From Luidia sarsii (taxonomy: Eukaryota > Echinodermata > Asteroidea > Paxillosida > Luidiidae): a DNA stretch of 64,000 nt. The translations under genes were made by a program, and so were the position numbers. The DNA lies in the NCBI GenBank assembly GCA_949987565.1, contig OX465102.1:28983768-29047767 (forward strand), read 5' to 3'. Under the pieces are notes generated by a model. That model was not told the origin of the DNA and did not search any database. It saw only the letters and a list, made by a program, of their open reading frames with translations. Below are positions 26,301 through 36,452 of this stretch, one piece after another (position 1 is the first letter of the stretch; each line of letters opens with the position of its first letter).

Positions 26301-29300
26301 AAGACCTCCATGCCCAAGACCGAGACCTCAATGCCCAAGACCGAGACCGAGACCTCCATGCCCAAGACCGAGACCTCAATGCCCAAGACCGAGACCGAGA
26401 CCTCCATGCCCAAGACCGAGACCTCAATGCCCAAGACCGAGACCGAGACCTCCATGCCCAAGACCGAGACCGAGATCTCCGTGCCCAAGACCGAGACCGA
26501 GACCTCAATGCTCAAGAACGAGACCGAGATCTCAATGCCCAAGACCAAGACCGAGATCTCCATGTCCAAGACCGACACCGAGATCTCCGTGCCCAAGACC
26601 GAGACCGAGATCTCCGTGCCCAAGACCGAGACCGAGATGTCAATGCTCAAGAACGAGACCGAGATGTCAATGCCCAAGACCAAGACGGAGATGACAATGC
26701 CCAAGACCGAGACCAAGACCTCCATGCCCAAGACCGAGACCGAGACCTCCATGCCCAAGACCGAGACCGAGATCTCCGTGCCCAAGACCGAGACCTCAAT
26801 GCCCAAGACCGAGACCGAGATCTCCATGCCCAAGACCGAGACCGAGATCTCCGTGCCCAAGACCGAGACCTCAATGCCCAAGACCAAGACTGAGATCTCC
26901 GTGCCCAAGACCGACACCGAGATCTCCATGCCCAAGACCGACACCGAGATCTCAATGCTCAAGAACAAGACCGAGATGTCAATGCCCAAGACCAAGACGG
27001 AGATGACAATGCCCAATACCGAGACCAAGACCTCCATGCCCAAGGCCGAGACCGAGATCTCCGTGCCCAAGACCGAGACCTCCATGCCCATGACCGAGAC
27101 CGAGATCTCCATGCCCAAGACCGAGACCGAGACCTCCATGCCCAAGGCCGAGACCGAGATCTCCGTGCCCAAGACCGAGACCGAGACCTCCATGCCCAAG
27201 GCCGAGACCGAGACCTCCATGCCCATGACCGAGACCGAGATCTCCGTGCCCAAGACCGAGACCGAGATCTCCATGCCCAAGACCAAGACCGAGATCTCCA
27301 TGCCCAAGACCAAGACCGAGATCTCCATGCCCAAGACCGAGACACCAATGCCCAAGACCGAGACCGAGACCTCCATGCCCAAGACCGAGACCGATATCTC
27401 CGTGCCCAAGACCGAGACCGATATCTCCATGCCCAAGACCGAGACCGAGACCTCCATGCCCATGACAGAGACCGAGATCTCAATGCCCAAGACCGACACC
27501 GAGATCTCCGTGCCCAAGACCGAGACCGAGATCTCAATGCTCAAGAACGAGACCGAGATGTCAATGCCCAAGACCAAGACGGAGATGACAATGCCCAAGA
27601 CTGAGACCAAGACCTCCATGCCCAAGACCGAGACCGAGACCTCCATGCCCAAGACCGAGACCGAGATCTCCGTGCCCAAGACCGAGACCTCAATGCCCAA
27701 GACCGAGACCGAGATCTCCGTGCCCAAGACCGAGACCGAGATCTCCATGCCCAAGACCGAGACCGAGATCTCAATGCTCAAGAACGAGACCGAGATCTCA
27801 ATGCCCAAGACCGAGACCGAGATCTCAATGCCCAAGACCGAGATCCCAAAGCGCAAGAGGGAGACGGAGATCTCCATGCCCAAGACTTAGACCAACAACC
27901 ACACACGAAGATTTTGGTCATCTAGGGACTGATTCCCACGGACATCGCCAACGTACAAGTCATTTAGATTTCATAGTGCGGCGTCCTATGCATAATGTTA
28001 TGCGACATTTTGCTGTCTCTCTGCCATGTTACAAAACTTTCACTTCGCGCTCCGTATTTTCTGTCAAATGCTGGAGCATAGACAGTAGAGAATAGACAGA
28101 ATAGACAGTACATGCACTGAGTGTGCAGTACAAAACATGTTGGGTAAAACCATAGAGTTACATTAAAAAGACTGTAACTCTTTTCCCTCCCATCCTCTGT
28201 ATGTCTGTTTTTATCTCTCTCGCTCCCTCAGAAAGACTGGAGAGAAGGGGCAGTGAGAGAAGGAAGGAGAAAGAGGGGGAGAGAGAGAGGGGGGAGGGAG
28301 GGAGAGGGGAGAGAGGGGGATGGGGGAGAGAGGGAGGGAGAGAGGACAGGGGGTTGGGGAGAGAGAGAATAGCTTCCTCTCTCCTTCCTCAACCTCTCTC
28401 TAGTTTTTTTTCTCTCCCTTCCTCTCTATGTCTGTTTTTTTTATCTCTCTCGATCTCTCAGAAAGACTGGAAAGAAGGGGCAGAGAGAGAGAGAGAGGAG
28501 GAGAGAGGGGAGAGAGAGGGAGGGAGAGGAGAGAGAGAGAGGGAACGAGGGAGGGGAGGGAGATAGCTTCCTCTGTCCTTCCCGACGCGACCCCTTTCTC
28601 TCGCTCTCTCAGTTTTTGTCCCTCTCTCTCCTCTCCCTCTCTCATAACTATCTCTTCCTTCTCACCCCCTTTCTCTCATCTCGTCATCCCCTGTCTCGTC
28701 TCTCCCCCTCTCTGTTTGTATATGTCTCCCCCCCCTCTCTCTCTCCCTTCCTCTCTCCCTCCTCCCTTTATACCTCTCCTCCTATGGGTAATTAACGCTC
28801 TGTCTGTATAGTTCAAAATTCACGCCCAGCATCCAATGTTCGAATACATTTCAAATGGCAGTGAGTATCAGGTGAAGATATTGGGTCGACGATCATCGTT
28901 CTAGCCAAATCAGAATTACAAGCAGTCCAAAAACATGAAGGAAATTCTGACTGCATATATAATAGGAGAACTTCCGAACAATTTTGAAACATGGCAAGGA
29001 AAACTTGGACTGGATCGGGACCCGCCACCCAGCCCTTCGATGGTGGCCTTCCGCCAAAGTAGCCAGTAGTAGCTAGCTAGTCTTTGCCGGGGTGGGGGCG
29101 CCAGTCAGCAACAGGCTTGAATTAGTGTGATATACAAACATGCTGCAAACTGCTTACTGACAAAATAACAACAACAACAACAACCTAGAACTCGTTAAAT
29201 CCGAGGGCCTGGCGATTCGATACTAGCAGGATATCGAGAACATGGTCCTGCTAGGATTCGAAACTCCAGTCCCTCTAAATTCATCAAATTAGAATCGGGT

Positions 29301-32300
29301 TTTTTTTTTCATGCTGGAAAGATTCACTGTGTTTAATAAGCAGCGGGCTAGGCCTTCGGTGTGTGGTGACTCGAAGCGTGCCACCATAGCGCCATGCTCC
29401 GAACGCACGCTGTAAACCTAATCATCGCTGGGAAAAAAAGCCCCCCTCTCACACGACATTTCTTTTGCGAAATAAACTAAAGGCTCTGACTTCTAATCAG
29501 AACACTCGGCAGCGAAATCCAAACGACAACGAGAGATAGAGCGGGCAGGGTTCATCGCCTCGTGGAATCCTCCGCCATCCAAACCCTGATGCAGCATTTC
29601 CACGAAAAAAAAACCCCGCAACATGCCGTGGAGCGTCCTAACAATACTCTAGCAACCGGCGCATTGAGGTTACGTAAGGTCCTCGGGGAGGTATCAAGTT
29701 AATATAACCCCTTACAATTGGATATGACGCAATTGGCGAATCACTTAGGTCGTTGCTAGGGGCACCTCGTGAATATTCACGTTGCCCCCCTCCCCCTCCT
29801 CCCCTCCCAAAAGAAAGGGGCGCGTGTTTCTATTTTCGCAGGACGTTTCGTTGCGAGGGATTCGCTCTTGTCTCTAAAAGAAAAAGCCAGCATCGATCGC
29901 TGGACGTCAGTCGATTGTGTCATATCCGGGATATGGTTTCCAGGAGGTCCACAAGGCCCGCTTGCACGCTGAGCCGGCGTGGACGCACATGTACATGTAC
30001 ATCCATGCAACCCAACATAAACAAGACACACCGTGCAGTGCAGTCTAGTGTGGTCGGCAATAAGGCGGCGAGAGAGCGAGTCAATGTCCGATGTGCATGT
30101 ATGTCGCTCCTGCACGCTCAAGAATCACAGCGTCAATTTTGTGCTCCTATTTCAGCTCCTCCCAACAACAACAGCAGCAGCAGCAACAGCAGCAGCAACA
30201 ACAACAACAACAACAACAACAATAACAACAACAACAACATTAACAGCAGCAACAACAGCAACACCGCCAACAACAACAACAACAAAAACAACAACAACAA
30301 CAACAACAGCAGCAACATCAGCAGCAGCAACAACAACAACAACAACAACAACAACAACTACAGCAACAGCAGCAACGTACAGCAGCAACAGCAGCAACAG
30401 CAGCAACAACAATAACACCGCCAGCAACAACATAAATCCGAGGACCAGAAATTTCGATCCTTTCTCAGAGGTCGGCATCGAGAAAGGTCTTGATGATCCG
30501 TAGGATCGAAACGGTGGCCCCTCTGAATTTCCAGTTCTCCATTCGGTTCATTTATAAGTTTAAGTAAGCTAAGCAGTTTGCAACATCTTTAACTTGAAAA
30601 GGGCAGAAGGAGATCGAGAGGAAGAGAGAAATAGAGGGGGGACGAGAGAGAAAGAGATAACGAGAGAGAGAGAGGGGGAGGAGAGAGGAGAGAGAGGGAA
30701 CGAGAGGGAGGGGAGAGAGAGAGAGAGAGAGAGAGGAAGGGATAGAGGTGGAGGGAGGGAAAGAGGAAGGGGGTTTGGGAGAGAGATAGCTTCCTCTCTC
30801 CTTCCTCGACCCCTCTCTACTATTTCCCCTCCCTTCTGTCCCTCTCTCTCCTCTCCCCTATTCCTCTCTCGTAACTATATCTCTTCCTTCTTGTACCCGC
30901 TCCCATCTCTTCCTCCCCTCCATCGTCTCTCCCCTCTCTCCCTCTCTCTATGTTTGTATGTCTCTCTCCTCTCTCTCTCTCTCTCTTTCTCTCTCCTCTC
31001 TCTCTCTCTCTCTCTTGTCCTCTCTCCCTTCTCCATTTAAAAACCCCTCCTCCTCACTCGTTATCTTTTCTCTCCCTCCACCTTTCTCCCTCTCTTATTC
31101 TCTCGCCCCACCTCTCCCTCCACTCCACTCTGCCTCTCTCTCTCTCTCGATCTCTCTTTCCCCCTCCATCTCCCATGCTTTTCATCCATTCAAATCGTAG
31201 GAAGCCGCTCTCTTTCCAGGACCCTTTCCCGCTCTTAAAGTGGACTGCAATGTTCTATACTCACGAAACAAACGCCGAAGATCATGGTCACCGAGGCCAG
31301 GCTCAAAAAGATCCACAGTCCCGCGCCCACCGCATACCCATAGTAGAAGGGAGCCACGTCTGAGACTGGGAGTGTCAATCACCAATGCCAAGAATTAATT
31401 TCATGCACATGTATCACCCAGAGTCTATTTTGTCCAGTCCAACATGGTCAATAAGTAATGCAGAAGCTCATTCCATGTCATTTCACACCCTCAGAATGTC
31501 GGCTTATAGGCCTATGATTTAAGCACATGAGCACAAAGTCGTTTGGCCAACAGACAGTTGCAAGGGTTTTCAAAGGGATGACACAACATTGGTCGAGGTC
31601 AAAGAATAGCATCCACACGTTGTCTGATCCAACATTATGCATGAGATAGCACACATGTGAACATTTCAGCTCGATCCGCCGACCGAGTCTCGAGAAAATC
31701 TTGTTTCGCGAAAATGCAACATTTAACGTATTGCTCCGAAAAAAATAATTTAGATCTCGGGGTGACACGTAAACTATTTCTTTTACTCTTTTCTCCCAAA
31801 AATACAGTATTTTGACAGAAATATTTCAGTGTAAGGTTTCTACCATAACCATCTTCACACTGCATATGTAAATCTCTGAAAATTTCTGTTTTTCGATCTT
31901 ACCGATATGTTGTGTAGGGGCTTAAAAGACTTGGTTGATAGTCCTAGGCCCTAGGCCCTACAATGTATGTTACCCCCCCCCCCCCCCCCGATAGACCCAT
32001 AGCTATATTTACCAGAAAACGCCCGTCAATGCTGTAAGTGTAACCGAATATCAAGTGTTGAGATTATCGGTCAAGAAAGGGCAAACTGATGGATCGTGTC
32101 GGTCAAATCCAATCACAAACCCACAACATTTCTCCCAAATTCATAAGGCCTCACGTCCCGACCCGCTTGCAGAACCGGCAGAATGGAAGCCCAACATAAA
32201 ACACAGAACTTTATCCCTCTGCCTTAGAGAAGGGTCCTGCTAGGAACGAACTAAATTTTGATATTTTAATCTTGGTAATTTTTGTCAGCAAGCAGTTTGC

Positions 32301-35212
32301 AACATTTGGTTTCTATAACTTGTTAAAAAAAGTTTAATTATTAGCAACATTACAGAACAGTTCTGTAGCATGGATATAAAGTGATAAGATGTCTATCGCA
32401 GGAGCCCTTTAATAATTATTTTGGGTAGGTCATTTCATGGCTAGATAGGTCAGGTCAGCACAAAACCAGACCAGGTGTCGTGTACACGATTCTGCCCAAA
32501 CTATTTTTTCTCATCTGAATTACAGCGGAAGAGGTTAGCGATAAAAAATAATAAATCCTCGCGGTGACTCCCTGTGGGTGAACGTGGCTACAGGCGGAGA
32601 GCCGGTAAGACGACGGTGCGGGTCGCCAGTACGACCGGAGTTCCCCGGCCGGACGCGGCCGGAGTCCCTGCCGTCCCTAAACGCCGACAGACGGCCACTC
32701 CTCGGAGCCGCGCGCGCTCGTGCACTCGTACGTGCAGATCGTACGCGGCGTGTCACCGCAAGGCCCCTTGTATACAAGGACACAGCGTGACTCCCAACCA
32801 CGGCAATGACGGCATGGTGTCAACCGAAGCGGTAGCTGTAGTCCTCGTGTTCGTGCAATCTAAGGGGGGGGGGCAGGCGAGCTTCGCCATGCGAAATGGC
32901 GACAGGCAATTTCCATTTCTGGCACGGATTTTGTTGTTTAATTTTCAGTCTTTACAAGTTGGGCATTGCGATCGCAACTCGCAAGATAGCAGGTGGTTTG
33001 TAGTCCCCATCGGCGGAAGACTTCACGCCAAACATTGATCCAACCTTCCCCAAACAGTGGTTAATGTTTGAAAATAGCAAAGTTTTGCCATCTGGATAAA
33101 TTGTTTGGAGTTAAGCCTTCAGCTCCCCATTCCTAATTTTTGTCTGTTTGAAAATAAAGATCCCCAAACAATGTGTCAGTGACTTTGTGTCAGTGATTTC
33201 CGAACGGCTTTAGCCGGGTTTACAACTATAGATTTGTTTTATTCCAAAAAAAAAAAAAAGGAAATTAATTAATCAGCTTAATTTGCATCTGGTTGACAAC
33301 GGGGTGTGATCACTAGAGATATACGGCCTTAAATTTTACCAATATCTGGTTAAGTAAGGAGTACTTGTCCATGGCTTGGTGAGTCTATGCCGGAAGACGA
33401 CTTTTAAAGACTCTCTGAAAATGGGAAAAGAAAAGATTGGCTGGGCCCGGACCTGATCCCAAACTTCTGGCTCAACCCACCTGACCCATCTAGCCTTGAA
33501 ATGACCTCCTACCCAAAACAAGTTATAGAATTTCGACTATCGTCGGTCAAAATGATGGTCAAAATGTTGCCAACAGTTGTTGTTTTTTCTCTCAGAGTGT
33601 TGGTGAACTTGGTGAAAGAGAGGGATGGAGAGAGAGAGAGAGGGAGGAAGGGATAGAGGTGGAGGGAGGGAGAGAGGAAGAGAGGTTGGGGAGAGAGATA
33701 GCCTCCTCTCTCCTACCTCGACCCCTCTCTACTATTTCCCCTCCCTTCTTTCCCTCTATCTCCTCTCCCATCTTCCTCTCTCACAACTTTCTCTTCCTTC
33801 TCATACCCTTTCTCCCTCTCTCTTTCCCCTTCTCATCTCTCCCCTCTCTCCCTCTCTCTGTCTGTATGTCTCCCTCTCTCTCTCTCTCTCTTTCTCTCTC
33901 CCAAAATCATTTAGTGAAGGGGTTTTTCATCAATCCTAAACCAGAGGGGTTGATTTGCAGTTTGAAAGATAATGTTTTGCTTATGTTTTTCTTATAAAGA
34001 AATAACTCACATGAGTCGGTCTGAAGTATCCCCGACTCGTACAGGTTGTAGCCGCCCCATGCAGACCAGGCCAGTGACGTCACCTGCGTGATGGACCAAT
34101 AAGGAAAGCAGCCGACGGCCGTTGTCAAAACAACCTGGGACAACCTTATACACGAGAATTCATTCACCATTGTCAGGCTGATGCATTTTCCACATGTGCG
34201 CTGTACACTTTACAGAAAAATAAAATTGGCAAAATTATTGACCTGTGTTTTGACCATCAGAATGATATCAGTTTACGAACGTTGATGGTCGAGGTACGCC
34301 CAACTTTGCGTTTGAAATGGTCGAAATCAATTTTCACCCTCCGAGCGTTTCTCAAAGATTTTGAGGGCCTGAAGATCCGATCCTAGTATCAAGAGTTATC
34401 TGGAAGTCAGAATGCCTTTCAGAAAGGTCCTGCTCTGATCGAAAAACGTCAGGCCCTCTAAAGTTCTGAGATTGGCACAATGAAACGCTGTAAGACCTAT
34501 GTCCCAAGTGCCGACTCTGATATCTGAAGAAAAAAAACCGACTCCATCGGCAAACAGAGCGGTACGAAAACGGTCTTGCCTACTTCCAATTGAAATACAC
34601 CGTCATGATTTCACAAACATGTGAATCATTTTCGAGCGTATCACTAACTGCATAAAAAACCTAAAGAATCAGTATCTGTGGTTTTTAACCCCTTAAACCA
34701 CGCACGACGGTGGTACTAATAAAGAGTATAGTTTTCGGTGACACCTTATATGATAATTTGTTTTGTAAGCGAGTGTGGTTCTGAAAAGAACCAGAGTAAA
34801 ACCCTATTTTGTTATTCAATATTTGGATCAGTTCTCTTCCCTGGTAGACTGACTTCCTTTCGTAATTACAGAGAAAATGATAAGTAGGCTAATCCCTCGC
34901 CTCTGAAACAGTAGCACTTATAGTTTCGTTGACTGACTCATTTTCAGAGAAATAGGCCTAATGACAGCTTCCAACATAAAGCATGTTCAAAATGGGACTT
35001 TAGAGATGGAGACAGAGCCGTAATAAGAGCCTAGGCCAGGGTGTTTTTTTTGTGTGGAAAGGGCCTCTTAAAAAGGGGGAGGCGTACAGGCCTGTTACAG
35101 GAAGGTTTCGTTTCTCCTCAGCCTCCTCCCAGTCACTCACCACGGAGAAAATGCCCACAGCGACGCACCAGCCTCGCAGATCACAGCAGCAGCACCGCTT
35201 AATGACGGGCAT
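8334..35212 (-). CDS. Gene C: LAPTM-like four-transmembrane protein (3' end not found)
   Basis: Six exons join in frame on the minus strand: 35212-35141, 34134-34011, 31365-31265, 12407-12309, 10015-9938 and 8408-8334. Donors read GTGAGT (four times), GTAAGT and a weaker GTGAAG; all acceptors end in AG, and intron phases are 0,1,0,0,0. The 183 residues seen begin [10 protein letters not shown] and hold hydrophobic segments near 15-35, 75-99, 104-130 and 143-166. A long first loop lies between the first two. After the last segment comes [10 protein letters not shown], matching LLCLISQYQE in genes A and B. The Cys cluster, four segments and order fit LAPTM-type endosomal or lysosomal membrane proteins; the family name is inference. 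The start at 35212 matches A and B; an in-frame ATG at 35260 and an AG acceptor-like site between them leave a longer or spliced leader possible. The C-terminal tail exon, where a PPxY motif would be expected, was not found. Exon 3 could start 6 bases later (31359). Confidence 0.8.
8495..8547 (-). repeat. Fragment of tRNA-derived SINE, cut by a MITE
   Basis: On the minus strand GAGTCGTGGGTTCGAATCAT and GCCCGAACTGTC match the box B block of the tRNA-like element at 2599-2733. It stops at 8547 where a MITE starts. Confidence 0.5.
8548..9014 (+). mobile_element. MITE of the TGTGACCCGGCACAGC family, copy 1
   Basis: Starts TGTGACCCGCCACAGC and ends with the inverted GCTGTGCCGGGTCA. The core of about 430 bp is shared with the copies at 11565, 38802 and 39378. 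It sits in intron 5 of gene C. No coding capacity. Confidence 0.85.
9070..9530. other. A-rich non-coding stretch in intron 5 of gene C
   Basis: Plus strand dominated by AAAACAAAAC, AATAAAAT and similar. It may be the old tail of a retroelement, but no recognisable element sequence is left. Confidence 0.4.
10150..11008. repeat. (CCCAT)n pentanucleotide tract
   Basis: Four TCATG units at the start, then about 820 bp of CCCAT with TTCCAT, CCACC and CATCACAT interruptions. From about 10560 to 10860 a 100-bp block with the same interruptions is repeated three times, showing block-wise growth. Because the period is five, all three plus frames share the same composition and stay open for over 300 codons; these are not genes. 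It lies in intron 4 of gene C. Confidence 0.95.
11011..11085 (+). repeat. Dispersed repeat piece (also at 6058-6130)
   Basis: Follows the (CCCAT)n tract directly and matches 6058-6130 with few changes. Confidence 0.6.
11141..11235 (+). mobile_element. tRNA-derived SINE
   Basis: GAAGGCCACCAACTAATGGC is followed by box A TAGCTCAGATGG (11167-11178) and box B GGTTCAAGTCC (11207-11217). Acceptor ends do not pair, so it is not a tRNA gene. Related minus-strand copies lie at about 29005-29065, 33415-33525 and 35745-35870. Confidence 0.65.
11565..11996 (-). mobile_element. MITE of the TGTGACCCGGCACAGC family, copy 2
   Basis: Both 16-bp ends are intact and the core is inverted relative to copy 1. 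It contains a short TATA run (11911-11926). It lies in intron 4 of gene C. Confidence 0.85.
12472..12890 (+). repeat. 420-bp dispersed repeat, copy 1
   Basis: Shares nearly its full length with 57534-57957, from CTCCCATTG-ACACTGTACAA to the CACTTTATGA end, with moderate divergence. No coding capacity or clear end structure; an unclassified interspersed element. Confidence 0.75.
12893..13436. mobile_element. Inverted-repeat element with telomere-like core
   Basis: The left part carries GGAGCCATCTTGGATGG and GACGCTTAACCACCGTC. The right part carries the inverted CACGGTGGTTAAGTGTC and CCAAGATGGCTGGCTCCG. The middle (13060-13186) is made of degenerate TTAGGG-like units: GGTTAGGGTTATGGTTACGG and so on. 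It looks like a non-autonomous element holding telomere-like repeats rather than a chromosome end. Confidence 0.55.
13060..13186. repeat. Degenerate interstitial TTAGGG-like repeats
   Basis: About 20 units of TTAGGG, TTAGGA, TTATGG, TTACGG and TTAGAG in one orientation. TTAGGG is the telomere repeat of most animals outside arthropods and nematodes. Confidence 0.7.
13775..27890. repeat. 14.1-kb array of a 27-bp minisatellite with higher-order structure
   Basis: The consensus unit is nine triplets, ATG CCC AAG ACC GAG ACC GAG ATC TCA, repeated about 520 times. Common variants are GTG for ATG, GAC or AAG for GAG, ACC for ATC, any base ending the last triplet, and short 21-bp units near 18.34-18.47 and 26.32-26.44 kb. 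A rarer unit starting ATGCTCAAGAACGAG recurs at about 14556, 15123, 16392, 16797, 17769, 18255, 18534, 18669, 19506, 20073, 21342, 21909, 22368, 22935, 24204, 24771, 25743, 26229, 26508, 26643, 26955, 27537 and 27774. The intervals show larger blocks: 567 then 1269 three times, and 972, 486, 279, 135 twice. Five of the six frames of the consensus lack stops, which explains plus-strand open frames of 3924 and 1502 codons and minus-strand ones of up to 2538. It lies wholly in intron 3 of gene C. The last units (from about 27840) are degraded. Confidence 0.97.
27891..28200. other. Non-coding intron DNA
   Basis: Short unique stretch between the 27-bp array and the first purine/pyrimidine cassette; nothing recognised. 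Confidence 0.4.
28200..28790. repeat. Two purine-then-pyrimidine cassettes
   Basis: Twice a run of G and A (28231-28365 and 28455-28562) turns abruptly into a C/T run (28378-28455 and 28566-28760), with GAGA-ATAGCTTCCTCTCTCC at the switch. The same cassette stands at 30594-31180 and 33605-33905, so it is a dispersed family and not independent microsatellites. Confidence 0.8.
29005..29065 (-). mobile_element. tRNA-derived SINE fragment
   Basis: On the minus strand GGAAGGCCACCATCGAAGGG and GATCCAGTCCAAGTTTTCC match the ends of the SINE at 11141 and 35745; the middle is mostly lost. Confidence 0.45.
29127..29285. mobile_element. Penelope-tail hairpin, diverged
   Basis: Begins GATATACAAACATGCTGCAA, the usual outer end, then has both orientations of the tail (29197-29225 and 29243-29280), separated by a short loop. 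Confidence 0.6.
30163..30415. repeat. CAA/CAG trinucleotide tract
   Basis: About 250 bp of CAA and CAG in changing order on the plus strand. It gives Gln/Asn, Ala/Thr or Leu frames depending on the reading frame. It lies in intron 3 of gene C. A similar tract lies at 57963-58185. Confidence 0.9.
30430..30530. mobile_element. Penelope-tail hairpin, diverged
   Basis: TTTCGATCCTTTCTCAGAGG is followed by GAGAAAGGTCTTGATGATCC and GTAGGATCGAAACGG. The inverted arms are recognisable but altered. Here the bases ahead of the stem read TTGATGATCC, closer to a hammerhead core than the family norm. Confidence 0.5.
30594..31180. repeat. Purine-then-pyrimidine cassette
   Basis: GA-rich to 30788, then CT-rich to 31175, sharing GAGATAGCTTCCTCTCTCCT and CCCTCTCTACTATTTCCCCT with the cassette at 33605. 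It ends about 85 bases before exon 3 of gene C. Confidence 0.8.
31574..31921. mobile_element. TTAA-family MITE, diverged copy
   Basis: The right end reads TGTTGTGTAGGGGC before TTAA (31922-31925); the left end is changed (TCAA, GGATGACACAACATT). The core is an inverted match to 6447-6806, including TCTCGAGAAAA and the ATGCATGA block. Confidence 0.65.
32205..32310 (-). mobile_element. Penelope tail, single arm
   Basis: GAGAAGGGTCCTGCTAGGAAC leads into GTCAGCAAGCAGTTTGCAAC, the usual outer flank; part of the core is deleted. Confidence 0.55.
32570..32775. promoter_or_regulatory. Small CpG-rich island in intron 2 of gene C
   Basis: About 200 bp dense in CG (GGCCGGACGCGGCCGGAG, CCGCGCGCGCTCG) within otherwise AT-rich DNA. 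Open frames exist on both strands but show no known domain. It could be an unmethylated regulatory island or the remnant of a foreign exon. Confidence 0.35.
33415..33525 (-). mobile_element. tRNA-derived SINE, diverged
   Basis: On the minus strand GGCTAGATGGGTCAGGTGGG (box A-like) and GGGATCAGGTCCGGGCCC (box B-like) stand in the spacing of the SINE at 11141. Confidence 0.45.
33605..33905. repeat. Purine-then-pyrimidine cassette
   Basis: GA-rich to 33700 and CT-rich after it, close to the cassette at 30594 in its unique words. It ends about 105 bases before exon 2 of gene C. Confidence 0.8.
34350..34475. mobile_element. Penelope-tail hairpin
   Basis: GAGGGCCTGAAGATCCGATCC with, inverted, GAAAGGTCCTGCTCTGATCG and CGTCAGGCCCTC. 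The first arm is damaged in the middle. Confidence 0.6.
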
Positions 35213-35744
35213 GGCAACCAGTCTCAGCCGGGCACCTGCGAAACATGGCGCACAGGACACACTGCTCAGTGGAATGTGAAGATAGAACGACTGTATTAAA
35301 TAGCTTCAGTGGGTGATTCTGTTACATGCGGTAAATGCTATATTGGCCTGGCGCGATACAATAATTATGCCCTTTCTGAAATGAAGACTTCGGTTTGATT
35401 TCTCCCATCCGTTATGTTGCCATACACAGACTTTTGGACCTCAGTTTCCGGGTGAATACTTTTCAATAGGCCGGACGTCAAAATCGTCAAATTCAGCGAA
35501 AAACTACAACCCCCTTTTTTCAGTTATGTATGCATAAGCTTCCGCAGTAAACAACGACTTCGTAAGTGACAATCAGTCCATCTGAATCAAATTCCCAACT
35601 GGTTAGTATCATCCTTGAATTGCAATTTTTCAGGGGTTAGACCATGCATGGTTACCCTAGCACGGCCAACTTTTACACCGCTCTTTGGGTTTTCAAACAA
35701 AGGGAAAACTGACTGGGAAATTTTGATTATTGATCAAATTAAAA

Positions 35745-35870
35745 GAAATGGCAACGAAAACTTGGACTGGACCGGGATTTGATCTAGAGACCTTTTCAAT
35801 TAACGTACCAGCTTTCTCCCATCAGAGCCATCCAGCCATTAGATGGTGGCCTTCCAAAATAGTCAAAGTT
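35745..35870 (-). mobile_element. tRNA-derived SINE
   Basis: On the minus strand GGAAGGCCACCATCTAATGG, box A-like TGGCTCTGATGG and box B-like GATCAAATCCC, ending GGTCCAGTCCAAGTTTTCG. Best partner of the plus-strand copy at 11141. Confidence 0.6.
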
Positions 35871-35924
35871 ATCTTTCACAATTTTTCAATCTCTTCGGGT
35901 TTTGTGAGATGGGCACGAAGCCTC

Positions 35925-36452
<528 letters not shown>

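Noticed and set aside
13775..27890. CRISPR-like array
   Set aside because: Units are directly joined with no unique spacers, and the DNA is animal.
35000..35260. Start of gene C at 35260 (17 residues longer)
   Set aside because: Homology with A and B begins at 35212, whose context (GCCATG) is good; the longer start stays possible.
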